From assembly GCA_947167745.1 (NCBI GenBank), contig CAMVJE010000053.1:1-9984 (forward strand): DNA of 9,984 nt, given 5' to 3'. Of this stretch, positions 1-7,535 are shown one piece after another; within the stretch, counting starts at the first letter, position 1; the number at the start of each line of letters is the position of its first letter. The translations under genes and the position numbers were made by a program. Source of the stretch: an uncultured Treponema sp. Its GTDB lineage: Bacteria > Spirochaetota > Spirochaetia > Treponematales > Treponemataceae. A model generated the notes under the pieces. The model was given only the letters and a program-made list of their open reading frames with translations. It searched no databases and had not been told where the DNA came from.

Positions 1-2195
1 GTAGCTTCCGGCAAACCGTCTTCCTGATCCGAAGTGACTTCCTGAACATAGTCTGTACCCTTTTCTTTGAGCATTTTTTCAACCAGGGCAGCGTATTCAC
101 GCACAAGATTCAAATCGTCTGATTTTACGGCAATATTGATATCGCTGGAAGAAGTTGCCTGATTTGCACCGGCAGAGAAGACCAAATCTGCACCAGGGAA
201 AGAATCAAAATGCTTTCGAAGCTTAGCCTTAGCCGTTTTTTCATTATCATAACCAGGCAAGCGTTCAGACGGTGGATAAAGGGTGAATGTAATTGAACCT
301 TTATTCGTTTCAGAACCTGCACTGAACATACTCGTTCCACCGACAGTCATTGTGGTATATTTGATACCGACAAGTTCCTGCATAGCGATGTTCTCAAACT
401 CATGCATTGTGTCATCAGTAATGTCGATTTTTGTACCTTGAGGAAGAGTAAATTCAACTGCAACTGAATTTGAGGCAGAAGCCGGCATGAAGATAAATCC
501 GATGATTTTAATAGAGGCAAAGGATAAAATCAGTAATCCCACGAGTGAAAGCAAACTTGCCTTTCTGTGATGAAGAACAAAAGCAACACCCTTGGCATAT
601 TTTTCATCAAGCTTTGCAAAGAAGTTGTTAAAGGCTCCGTTAAGCGCAAAAGTAAACTCTGCAAGTTTTCCTTCACCTTTCTTCGTTGTGTCAACTTTAT
701 CAATTTTGAGATATTTTGAAGTCAAAACAGGAACGAGACACATAGCAACAAGAAGTGAGCAGGTAAGAGAGAAGATAATCGTCCATGCCAAATCGTTGAA
801 CATCTGGCCCATGATACCTAAAGTCTTCTTAAACATAAGCATCGGGGCAAAAATACAGATTGAAGTAAGTGTAGAACCAGTGATTGAAGTGACCATCTCC
901 TGCGAACCGAGGATTGAAGCCACGCGCGGTTTTGCGTCTCGCTGCCGGTAAGCGTAAATGTTCTCCAAAACAACGATTGAGTTATCAACAAGCATACCGA
1001 TACCCAGCAAAAGACCAGCCAGAGAAATCATATTCAAGGTGAGTCCCTGGAAGTACATCAGCATAAGAGTGATGAAAACTGAAATCGGGATTGAAAGACC
1101 TACAATAATTGTAGATTTAAGAGACCGCAAGAAGATAATCAAAACGAGGATTGCCAAAAGAGCACCTGTAATGACCGAATTGACAACCTCATTAATTGTC
1201 TGCTCAATAATGTCCGTAGTGTTTGAAGTTTCAACAAGTTCAACATCACTTGGAAGCTCAGCCTTAATTGAAGGAATCATCTTTCGGACATTTTTTGCAG
1301 CCGTTACAGAATTTTTTCCTGATTGCTTCTGAACCATGAGCACTACACAAGGCTCTCCATCAAGATAAGCAAGTGTTGATTCCTTTTTGTAGCCGTCATA
1401 AACATCAGCGACATCTCGCAAACGGATTGTACGAATCTGCCCCTCTGCAGAAGGCTTGTACGAAATTACAGTATTTTTCAAATCATCAAGTGACTGATAT
1501 TTACCGCTGGTCTTAATGGTGTAGTTTGTCTCACCAGAAGTGATTGTACCGCCAGAAGACTGAATATTTTGAGCGCCTATAAGCTGTGCGACCGTAGAAA
1601 TAGAAAGTCCGTAAGCTTCAAGACGGTCTCGGGGAATATCAACATTGATTGCCCTTTCCCGTCCACCAGAAACCGTAGCCGAAGCAACACCGTCAAGCTG
1701 CTCCAGTCGCGGCTGAACGACATCTTCTGCATAAGTGCGAAGTTCCTCAGGTGTACGACTTCCCTTCATTGAAAGCATCATAATCGGCATCATTGAAGGA
1801 TCCATTTTGAGTGTAATCGGGGCATCTGCATCGCTAGGAAGATAACGCCGGATTAAGTCGATTTTATCTCGAATTTCATTTGTGGTAGCATCAAGATTTG
1901 TACCATAATTCATTTCAAGAATAATCAAACTCGTACCCGTCATCGAGCGGGACTGAAGTTTCTTTAAGCCAGAAAGTCCCGAAAGAGAACTTTCCATCGT
2001 TCGCGTTAAACTCTGCTCAACCTCTTCTGGACCAGCTCCGCTGTAAGTCGTGATGACAATCATGTAAGGCAAGTCCATTTCCGGATACATATCAACCGGA
2101 AGCTTAAAAACACAATAAATACCGAGCAAAACAGACATTAAAAAAATAAGGAATGTCGTTGTCGGTTTATTTACACATCTTTCAGAAATAGTCAT
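1..2195 (-). CDS. RND-family efflux pump, inner-membrane permease (BesB/AcrB-like), 3' end outside window
   Basis: This open frame runs off the left edge, so about 731 N-terminal residues of a protein that is normally 1,020-1,060 long are present. It is a proton-driven inner-membrane exporter that would work with the adaptor and TolC-like channel encoded just upstream. Visible landmarks are a first membrane helix around residues 12-30 followed by KLPVDMYPEMDLP, a large periplasmic part to about residue 330, and helices near 336-356, 361-383, 387-409, 434-452, 463-490 and 542-568. Helix 4 carries the family signature GMLVDNSIVVLENI, with Asp404 as the likely proton-relay residue; AcrB has two Asp here and this protein has Asp-Asn. 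The ATG at 2195 is preceded by GGAG, which overlaps the stop of the adaptor gene 9 bases away. The family is certain. The substrate (drug, lipid, solvent or other) cannot be read from the sequence. Confidence 0.95.
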   Translation of the reverse strand, partial: MTISERCVNKPTTTFLIFLMSVLLGIYCVFKLPVDMYPEMDLPYMIVITTYSGAGPEEVEQSLTRTMESSLSGLSGLKKLQSRSMTGTSLIILEMNYGTNLDATTNEIRDKIDLIRRYLPSDADAPITLKMDPSMMPIMMLSMKGSRTPEELRTYAEDVVQPRLEQLDGVASATVSGGRERAINVDIPRDRLEAYGLSISTVAQLIGAQNIQSSGGTITSGETNYTIKTSGKYQSLDDLKNTVISYKPSAEGQIRTIRLRDVADVYDGYKKESTLAYLDGEPCVVLMVQKQSGKNSVTAAKNVRKMIPSIKAELPSDVELVETSNTTDIIEQTINEVVNSVITGALLAILVLIIFLRSLKSTIIVGLSIPISVFITLMLMYFQGLTLNMISLAGLLLGIGMLVDNSIVVLENIYAYRQRDAKPRVASILGSQEMVTSITGSTLTSICIFAPMLMFKKTLGIMGQMFNDLAWTIIFSLTCSLLVAMCLVPVLTSKYLKIDKVDTTKKGEGKLAEFTFALNGAFNNFFAKLDEKYAKGVAFVLHHRKASLLSLVGLLILSFASIKIIGFIFMPASASNSVAVEFTLPQGTKIDITDDTMHEFENIAMQELVGIKYTTMTVGGTSMFSAGSETNKGSITFTLYPPSERLPGYDNEKTAKAKLRKHFDSFPGADLVFSAGANQATSSSDINIAVKSDDLNLVREYAALVEKMLKEKGTDYVQEVTSDQEDGLPEA

Positions 2196-2204
2196 TTAAG
2201 GCTC

Positions 2205-3125
2205 CTAATTAGATGAAACGATATTGACTTTTGAACCGTCATTAAGCAATGTCTGACCCTTGATAACAACCTCGTCTCCAACTTCAAGTCCTTTTGTGAT
2301 TTCAACTTTGTTATCGACTGAGATTCCTTTTGTTACAGGCTTAAGAGCTACAACTGCCGCATTCTGACCTGATTTTGGAGTTGCAATAATAAAAACATAG
2401 TCTTTTCCATCTCGCGTTACAATTGCAGATGAAGGAAGAACAATTGCATTCTTAATGCTCTCTGTTACAAGGCGAACACGTCCGTACATGCCGACTTTTA
2501 CCCGTGCATCCGGCGGATTGAGGCGAAGCTTAACCCCCATGGTGCGTGTTGAAGTATCAAGAACAGGGCTTACCTCAAAAATCTTTGCTCCGAACTTAAC
2601 GCTTGGATATGCGTCAAATGTAACGGTAGCTTTCTGTCCGTTTGAAATTCTGCTGACAAATCGTTCTGCAATATTGATTCTGATCTCAAGGTCGTCAGTG
2701 CGGGCAACTTTTGCAACAGACGATGACTGAGAAACAGTTGAACCGACTGTAACCGGCAGCGAAGTAATTCGTCCTGCAATTGGGGCTCGAACCGGGCTGT
2801 CGTTATAAACAACGCCGACACGCAAAGGGTTTACATAAGCAATTACCTGATCTTTCTTGACCATATCACCTACTTTTACAAGTACATTGGTAATTTTTCC
2901 TGCCTGATCCGGCAATACCATAACTTCACTCACCGAAGCCACATCACCACCAAATTCAAGGTAGTCATCAAGATTTCCGGCTGCAGTTTTAAATGTTGAG
3001 ACTGCATAAAGAGTCTCCACTTCCTTGTTGTCAGCTTGAGCAGCATTCTTTTTGCCACAACTTATAAAAGTGAGAGCCGCAGCCATTGAAGCCACTGTAA
3101 TTACAGATTTTACTGTTTTTTTCAT
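2205..3125 (-). CDS. RND efflux periplasmic adaptor lipoprotein (BesA/HlyD-like), lacking the alpha-hairpin
   Basis: This 306-residue membrane-fusion protein would link the RND pump to the TolC-like channel. The N-terminus is a lipoprotein signal with Cys23 in a relaxed lipobox (FISC), so the mature protein should be lipid-anchored to the inner membrane. The two halves of the lipoyl domain are visible (about 70-100 and 111-141, the second starting VRAPIAGRI), followed by a beta-barrel (about 145-222) and a membrane-proximal domain (about 225-300). Only about 11 residues separate the lipoyl halves, whereas AcrA-type adaptors have a coiled-coil hairpin of 60 or more residues there. The Borrelia adaptor BesA is also known to lack this hairpin. 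I chose the ATG at 3125 because GGAGGA lies 4 bases upstream; the in-frame TTG at 3137 overlaps that ribosome site and would spoil the signal peptide. It is co-transcribed with its neighbours, with gaps of 16 and 9 bases. Confidence 0.93.
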   Translation of the reverse strand: MKKTVKSVITVASMAAALTFISCGKKNAAQADNKEVETLYAVSTFKTAAGNLDDYLEFGGDVASVSEVMVLPDQAGKITNVLVKVGDMVKKDQVIAYVNPLRVGVVYNDSPVRAPIAGRITSLPVTVGSTVSQSSSVAKVARTDDLEIRINIAERFVSRISNGQKATVTFDAYPSVKFGAKIFEVSPVLDTSTRTMGVKLRLNPPDARVKVGMYGRVRLVTESIKNAIVLPSSAIVTRDGKDYVFIIATPKSGQNAAVVALKPVTKGISVDNKVEITKGLEVGDEVVIKGQTLLNDGSKVNIVSSN

Positions 3126-3129
3126 ATCT

Positions 3130-3135
3130 TCCTCC
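3130..3135 (-). promoter_or_regulatory. Ribosome binding site that fixes the adaptor start
   Basis: On the minus strand GGAGGA stands four bases before the ATG at 3125. A possible upstream TTG start at 3137 overlaps this site, so the ATG is the better start. Confidence 0.8.
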
Positions 3136-3141
3136 AATTAT

Positions 3142-4581
3142 TTACTGTTTAGCTTCCGTAAGTTTTACATTCAAAGTATTTTCCAGATCCATCAAAGCTG
3201 AAATATACTGAAATTTCTGATTAATAAGACCAAGTTTAGCTGTATCCAAAGCCTCTTCCGAATCCTTTACTGCCAGGAATTCTGATGTACCGCCCCGATA
3301 AGAACGGATTGTCATGTCATAAGTTTTTTGAGCCAGTGTGACATTTCGCCCCATTGAATCAATTTGCTGTCGGGCCTGTTTAAGCGTATCAACAGCCTTA
3401 CGAACTTCAACTTTCTGATTTTCTTTCAATCTCTGGATTTCAAGTTCCAAAAAAGCTATCTGCTGTTTTGAATCCTTTAATTTCTGCCTGTTTGAAGACC
3501 ATGGAAGCATATTTGTAAGATTCCAGACAAGTGTCGCACTAAAAGTACCTGAATCATACCATTTTTCATCAGATCCTAAATCTTTATAAAAATGCCATGC
3601 TCCCTCAGAACCTATATAAACTGGATTCCATGAATATTTCAGAGCCAGAGTCGGCAGCCATGTTGAAAGTTCACCATATGTGAGGCCGATTTTGGCGGTT
3701 TCCATTGTCTTTTTCTTTGCCTGAATCTCAAGGTTGTTTTCTGAATATTTTGCCAGAAGCTCATCTGCCTCAACATCGACATAAGCCGCTTCAATCGAAT
3801 CAGTAAATTCAATCTTTGTTCCCAAAGGCATTCCAATCAAATATTCAAACAAATCCGTCTGCTGAATGTAAGCCTGCTCAGTAGAATCTACATCAGGCTT
3901 TGAGTTTTCGTAGTTTACCTGTGCCTGCAGCAACTGAATTTCAGGAATTGCTCCGTTCTTAAAGTTTGTCTGAGCCTGAATCATTCGCTGTCTTTTGTTT
4001 TCAAGAGAATTCTTTTTGATTTTGAGATTCTCCTGCTGCAGAAGAAGGCCATAATATGCTTTTTTGATGTTTGTGACTATCTGTTTCTGAGTTTTATCCC
4101 AGTTTGCCAGACCTTCTTCATAATTTGCCTTAGCTACTTTGATGTTTGCGATATACATAGGTGTAAGAGCCCAGCTTACAGCAACCGTTCCGAGTGTCGT
4201 CCAGCGTGATTCCTCATCTGTATAACTTGTTTTTGCAGGATATTGTCCGCGAGTTAGTTGATTCATCATCTGATTCGTTGCCGCAGTTCCCGGATTAAAT
4301 TCGTTTGCACGGCTCATTGTACCGCTTGCAGATACATCCGGAATGAAAACATTCCATGAATAGCTGTTTGCGCGCTTTTTCAGCTCCAAAGCAATATCAT
4401 TACTCTTAAGCATTACACTGTTTTTTAATGCGTACTCTACAGCTTCATCAATCGAAAGTTTTATAACTTCACTTGATGCCTCTGAGTTTTCAGTCTTTGC
4501 CTCAGATTTTGAATCAGTATTCTGGGCAAAAAGCGCAGTTGCCGCAAAACCAATCAAAATCAGGCTCATCAGTTTTTTCAT
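3142..4581 (-). CDS. TolC-family outer-membrane efflux channel (BesC-like)
   Basis: This 479-residue outer-membrane factor would form the trimeric exit duct of the tripartite pump. Residues 1-19 are a Sec signal peptide ending ALFA, with likely cleavage before Gln20, followed by a polar Ser/Glu-rich linker. The mature protein shows the duplicated outer-membrane efflux layout: a conserved opening (LSIDEAVEYALKNS, about 42-55), long amphipathic helices rich in Lys, Gln and Glu (about 165-245 and 375-470), and aromatic-rich segments near 75-145 and 310-365 that fit the beta-barrel strands. The second half ends with a helix pair (KTYDMTIRSYRGGTSEFL and following) typical of TolC. Length matches the family. 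The ATG at 4581 is preceded by GGAGGAATAA, and the gene starts 11 bases after the regulator's stop. It is second in the operon, giving the order channel, adaptor, pump known from Borrelia besC-besA-besB. Confidence 0.94.
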   Translation of the reverse strand: MKKLMSLILIGFAATALFAQNTDSKSEAKTENSEASSEVIKLSIDEAVEYALKNSVMLKSNDIALELKKRANSYSWNVFIPDVSASGTMSRANEFNPGTAATNQMMNQLTRGQYPAKTSYTDEESRWTTLGTVAVSWALTPMYIANIKVAKANYEEGLANWDKTQKQIVTNIKKAYYGLLLQQENLKIKKNSLENKRQRMIQAQTNFKNGAIPEIQLLQAQVNYENSKPDVDSTEQAYIQQTDLFEYLIGMPLGTKIEFTDSIEAAYVDVEADELLAKYSENNLEIQAKKKTMETAKIGLTYGELSTWLPTLALKYSWNPVYIGSEGAWHFYKDLGSDEKWYDSGTFSATLVWNLTNMLPWSSNRQKLKDSKQQIAFLELEIQRLKENQKVEVRKAVDTLKQARQQIDSMGRNVTLAQKTYDMTIRSYRGGTSEFLAVKDSEEALDTAKLGLINQKFQYISALMDLENTLNVKLTEAKQ

Positions 4582-4592
4582 TTATTCCTCCG

Positions 4593-5846
4593 TTATTTTA
4601 TTCCATTAAAGATATAATTAATCATGAAGGTAAAACCTTCCATGAATTTTTCCTCACTTAAGTTCTTGCCTTTTGCCTCCACAAGGAAAGCCACTGGAAG
4701 AACTCCCGCCCAGGTAGTAAGTACTCTTGGCGAATAGCTGCACCCCAAATCAGGTGAAGTGATTTCCAAAGGAAGACGCTTTTCCCAAACGCTATAAACT
4801 TCCTCGTCGCAATCCCCGGGATTTTTGCCATTCAGCGAATCAAAGGAATTATCCGCACTCATTAAAAGCCATCCGCAAATAGGAATGATTTCAGGTCTGT
4901 GCCTAAAATATTCCAGTTCTGAGTACATCTGAATCAGCAGATACTCAGTGAAATTTTTTGCTTCCGCCGTATTTTCGTTCGCAATAGTCTGCAAGAGTGA
5001 GATTTCCTTATTGACTAGCGTTTTTATCATATGATTTTTGTTGTCGAAGTATTCATAGAGGCTACTTTTTGCCATACCAAGTTCGTCAGCAATCCGTTCA
5101 ACAGTTACGCCGCCCATTTTGTATTTTTCGATAACAGAAGCAAGAGCCTTAAAAATTTTATTTTCGGCCGGGAAAGAATTCTCCGGAATTTTGCACAACT
5201 TAACCAACTCTTCCCTGCGCTCAGCAGAAATCACCTGAGGATGAACAGGACAGTCTTCTTCGGTACAACCGGAAAGGCCGTTTACAAGCAAATTGACGAC
5301 TCTTTCAGAAAATCCCTGCAAAATGGTAACTTTTCCTTCACAGCGAAACTTTTCCTGCAATTTGACAAAGTAAAAAAGCGACATTCCCGAAAAAATATGT
5401 TTGGCGAACAGACGCATATTAGTCTTAAAGTTATCAATGTAAAAATCCCTATTTTCACCATCAAAAGATATATGACAGAGGCGAAGTTTTTGAAAAATAC
5501 GCTCTTCATAGTTTGCGTTCTGCGACATCTGCGCAATGAAATAATTAATGTGACTGGGATTTTCAATAAAATACTGAATCAGGGACGCAAGCGATTTTTT
5601 TAATATATCCAAATCTTTTGTAGCAATATCTTTGAGTAAATCAGACATATTGCCAACAAGTTTGTTTTCCATTGCTTCCAGCAAATCTTCTTTATTTTTA
5701 AAATGACGATATATGGCAGGCTTTGAAATTCCAACTTTTGCTGCTAATTCATTCATCGAAAATGATGAAAACCTCGGCTGTTCAAGAAAAGAAAAAGCTG
5801 TATCGAGAATAATTTCTTTTGTTGACTTTTGATTTGTGCGCACCAT
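4593..5846 (-). CDS. Tandem (double-headed) TetR/AcrR-family transcriptional regulator of the efflux operon
   Basis: This 417-residue protein contains two TetR-type units in one chain. The first DNA-binding domain spans about residues 8-58, with its helix-turn-helix at 31-52 (MNELAAKVGISKPAIYRHFK). The second spans about 229-282, with its helix-turn-helix at 247-270 (VTVERIADELGMAKSSLYEY). Each is followed by a helical region of about 135-170 residues that would be the ligand-binding and dimerisation part. A short linker at about 193-225 holds two cysteines (194 and 199) and His202. TetR proteins normally have 190-220 residues, so this is a head-to-tail fusion or duplication; the two halves have diverged strongly. 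It is the first gene of the efflux operon and lies directly behind a promoter covered by two palindromic repeats, so repression of itself and the pump, relieved by a pump substrate, is the likely role. The ATG at 5846 has no strong ribosome site. Confidence 0.9.
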   Translation of the reverse strand: MVRTNQKSTKEIILDTAFSFLEQPRFSSFSMNELAAKVGISKPAIYRHFKNKEDLLEAMENKLVGNMSDLLKDIATKDLDILKKSLASLIQYFIENPSHINYFIAQMSQNANYEERIFQKLRLCHISFDGENRDFYIDNFKTNMRLFAKHIFSGMSLFYFVKLQEKFRCEGKVTILQGFSERVVNLLVNGLSGCTEEDCPVHPQVISAERREELVKLCKIPENSFPAENKIFKALASVIEKYKMGGVTVERIADELGMAKSSLYEYFDNKNHMIKTLVNKEISLLQTIANENTAEAKNFTEYLLIQMYSELEYFRHRPEIIPICGWLLMSADNSFDSLNGKNPGDCDEEVYSVWEKRLPLEITSPDLGCSYSPRVLTTWAGVLPVAFLVEAKGKNLSEEKFMEGFTFMINYIFNGIK

Positions 5847-5850
5847 AATT

Positions 5851-5872
5851 TGTTACCGAACATACGGTAACA
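5851..5872. promoter_or_regulatory. Operator-like palindrome O1, over the predicted transcription start of the efflux operon
   Basis: Perfect 8-base inverted arms, TGTTACCG and CGGTAACA, flank the 6-base spacer AACATA. The size and symmetry fit a TetR-family dimer site. It covers the predicted start of transcription and most of the short leader of the regulator gene, where a bound repressor would block initiation. Confidence 0.75.
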
Positions 5873-5874
5873 TA

Positions 5875-5903
5875 AATATACCGAACATACGGTAACATGT
5901 CAA
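5875..5903 (-). promoter_or_regulatory. Sigma70-type promoter of the tetR-tolC-adaptor-pump operon
   Basis: On the minus strand there is a perfect -35 TTGACA (5898-5903), a 17-base spacer and a -10 TATATT (5875-5880). Transcription would start near 5868, about 22 bases before the regulator's ATG. The spacer is O2 and the start region is O1, which indicates negative autoregulation. Confidence 0.8.
5879..5898. promoter_or_regulatory. Operator-like repeat O2, between -35 and -10 of the efflux promoter
   Basis: This 20-base stretch (TACCGAACATACGGTAACAT) is an exact direct copy of 5854-5873, 25 bases away. Its palindrome is only 5 bases per arm (TACCG and CGGTA, spacer AACATA), because the left flank is the -10 hexamer instead of GTT. 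It fills the promoter spacer, so binding here should compete with RNA polymerase. Confidence 0.75.
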
Positions 5904-5931
5904 CGGAATTCCATAATTCTTTCAGAATCCT

Positions 5932-6558
5932 TTACTTCCCTGCAAATTCTTCGGCACGACTTCTGAATTCATCCAAATTCTCGCACTTCAGCTCTTCAGC
6001 CCGTTTAAATTCAGTCTCGGACTTTTCTAATTCCCCGGCAGCGGCATAGGCAACAGCAAGATTTGCATGAATAACGGCAATTTTCGGCTCTGCTTCAGCT
6101 GCTTTTCCAAGATTTGAAACTGCCTCGCTGATTCTGCCCTGACCTAAATATAAAGCCCCTAAACTTGCGAAAGCTTCACCCTTTTGCGGATTAAGTTCAA
6201 TAGCCTTTCGATAAGCTCCTTCTGCCTCAGAATCACGCTCTAAAAGATGATATGTCATTCCAAGAGAAACAAGATTCCGGTATTCCGGTCGCGCCTTCAC
6301 ACTTTTTTCCTGATAAACAAGGGCATTTTCTAAGTCTTCCTGTTGCAAATATAAATTTGCGATAAAATTATAAATTAATTCCGGGGAATAGTTAGTTTCT
6401 TCCTCTAGTGCCGTGTTGAACAGTTTCAGAGCTTCATCGTAATTATTCGACTGATAAGCTTTCATTGCCCGCTGGATTGTCAAATCACCTGGCTTTGAGC
6501 ACGAAAGTGTTAAAAATGAAATAATTGAAATAAAAAACAAAATGAATATTTTACGCAT
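5932..6558 (-). CDS. TPR-repeat lipoprotein
   Basis: This 208-residue protein starts with a lipoprotein signal, with Cys20 in the lipobox LTLSC, so it should be membrane-anchored and face the periplasm or outer membrane. The rest is about five tetratricopeptide repeats of about 34 residues (roughly 26-59, 60-93, 94-127, 128-161 and 162-195) with the usual small and aromatic positions, for example AMKAYQSNNYDEALKLF and ASLGALYLGQGRISEAVSNL. TPR arrays are helical scaffolds for protein-protein contact, so a role in envelope assembly is possible but no specific partner is indicated. It ends 85 bases before the efflux regulator on the same strand. I see no strong terminator between them, so readthrough into the efflux operon is conceivable, though that operon has its own promoter. 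The ribosome site before the ATG at 6558 is weak. Confidence 0.9.
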   Translation of the reverse strand: MRKIFILFFISIISFLTLSCSKPGDLTIQRAMKAYQSNNYDEALKLFNTALEEETNYSPELIYNFIANLYLQQEDLENALVYQEKSVKARPEYRNLVSLGMTYHLLERDSEAEGAYRKAIELNPQKGEAFASLGALYLGQGRISEAVSNLGKAAEAEPKIAVIHANLAVAYAAAGELEKSETEFKRAEELKCENLDEFRSRAEEFAGK

Positions 6559-6564
6559 GACTTA

Positions 6565-6594
6565 AGATTACCAAAATTTCTATTTTTCTTTCAA
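6565..6594 (-). promoter_or_regulatory. Possible promoter of the TPR lipoprotein gene
   Basis: On the minus strand TTGAAA (6589-6594), an 18-base spacer and TAATCT (6565-6570) form a weak promoter. It would start transcription almost at the ATG, giving a nearly leaderless message, which fits the poor ribosome site. The region is A/T-rich, so chance similarity is likely enough to keep confidence low. Confidence 0.3.
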
Positions 6595-6615
6595 TATAAA
6601 TAGCGCCAGTCAATC

Positions 6616-6644
6616 TTGACTTTAGCTGACTTGTTTTATATCTT
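6616..6644 (+). promoter_or_regulatory. Possible promoter of the dehydrogenase gene
   Basis: TTGACT (6616-6621), a 17-base spacer and TATCTT (6639-6644) give a moderate sigma70-like promoter. The leader to the ATG at 6700 would be about 50 bases. The -35 box forms one arm of an inverted repeat (AGTCAA-TC-TTGACT, 6608-6621) that could be a regulator site. A further imperfect inverted repeat lies at 6662-6671 (GGGA-TT-TCCC) inside the leader. Confidence 0.45.
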
Positions 6645-6699
6645 TAAATAGTAGATTTTCAGGGATTTCCCGAATCGAATAAATTTTTGGAGGATTTAA

Positions 6700-7512
6700 A
6701 TGGCAGAATTCAAAATGAAGGATTTTGACCTTACTGGAAAAGTCGCTTGGGTAACAGGTGCTTCTTACGGAATCGGTTTCGCAATCGCTAAGGCTTTCGC
6801 TGCTGCTGGCGCAAAAATCGTTTTCAACGACCGCGGACAGGAACAGCTTGACAACGGTCTCAAAAACTACAAAGAGGCTGGTATCAAAGATGTTCACGGC
6901 TATATCTGTGATGTTACAGACGAAAATGCTGTTCAGGAAACAGTTAAAAAAATCGAGAAAGATGTCGGCGTAGTCGATATTCTCGTAAACAATGCTGGAA
7001 TCATCAAACGAATTCCAATGATCGAAATGAAAGCAGAGGAATTCCGCCAGGTTATCGATGTTGACTTGAACGCTCCTTTTATCGTTTCTAAGGCAGTTCT
7101 CCCAAGCATGATTAAAAAAGGCCACGGAAAAATCATCAACATCTGTTCTATGATGTCAGAGCTCGGTCGTGAGACAGTTTCTGCTTATGCAGCAGCTAAG
7201 GGCGGTCTCAAAATGCTCACACGCAACATCTGTTCTGAGTACGGCGGACAGAACATCCAGTGTAACGGTATCGGACCTGGATACATCGCTACACCTCAGA
7301 CAGCTCCTCTCCGCGAAAAACAGCCAGATGGCAGCCGACATCCGTTCGACCAGTTCATCTGCGCAAAAACACCGGCTGGACGCTGGCTCGACCCAGAGGA
7401 ACTCGCAGGTCCTGCAGTATTCCTTGCTTCTGACGCTTCAAACGCTGTAAACGGCCACATTCTCTATGTTGACGGCGGTATCCTCGCTTACATTGGCAAA
7501 CAGCCGTCATAA
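6700..7512 (+). CDS. Short-chain dehydrogenase, probable gluconate 5-dehydrogenase
   Basis: This 270-residue cytoplasmic NAD(P)-dependent oxidoreductase belongs to the classical short-chain dehydrogenase family. The Rossmann nucleotide motif TGASYGIG is at 19-26, NNAG at 97-100, and the catalytic residues are Asn124, Ser150, Tyr163 and Lys167 (in SAYAAAKGG). Asp44 at the end of strand 2 would favour NAD over NADP. The C-terminal part, with TPQTAPLRE, the DGSRHPFDQFI segment and the ending VDGGILAYIGKQPS, resembles proteins annotated as gluconate 5-dehydrogenase in anaerobes, which interconvert gluconate and 5-ketogluconate. The related 2-deoxy-D-gluconate 3-dehydrogenase (KduD) of pectin breakdown is the main alternative; no neighbouring sugar-acid gene helps to decide. 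The ATG at 6700 follows GGAGGA by 5 bases. A strong terminator follows, so it is probably transcribed alone. Confidence 0.9.
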   Translation: MAEFKMKDFDLTGKVAWVTGASYGIGFAIAKAFAAAGAKIVFNDRGQEQLDNGLKNYKEAGIKDVHGYICDVTDENAVQETVKKIEKDVGVVDILVNNAGIIKRIPMIEMKAEEFRQVIDVDLNAPFIVSKAVLPSMIKKGHGKIINICSMMSELGRETVSAYAAAKGGLKMLTRNICSEYGGQNIQCNGIGPGYIATPQTAPLREKQPDGSRHPFDQFICAKTPAGRWLDPEELAGPAVFLASDASNAVNGHILYVDGGILAYIGKQPS

Positions 7513-7535
7513 AAACTGCATCCTTGCAGGACATT

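Noticed and set aside
592..1332. Two plus-strand open frames (592-951 and 958-1332)
   Set aside because: They lie antisense to the RND pump gene, whose minus-strand translation has clear family motifs throughout. They have no ribosome site and their products are not protein-like.
5031..5603. A 190-codon plus-strand open frame
   Set aside because: It is antisense to the double TetR gene, which has two recognisable DNA-binding domains, and has no ribosome site. It is a shadow of that gene.
5916..5928. Small hairpin (ATTCT-TTC-AGAAT) between the TPR gene and the efflux operon as a terminator
   Set aside because: The stem has only five mostly A/T pairs and no T-run follows on the minus strand.
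6622..7125. A 167-codon minus-strand open frame over the dehydrogenase
   Set aside because: It is antisense to a well-supported enzyme gene with all catalytic motifs in place and has no ribosome site.
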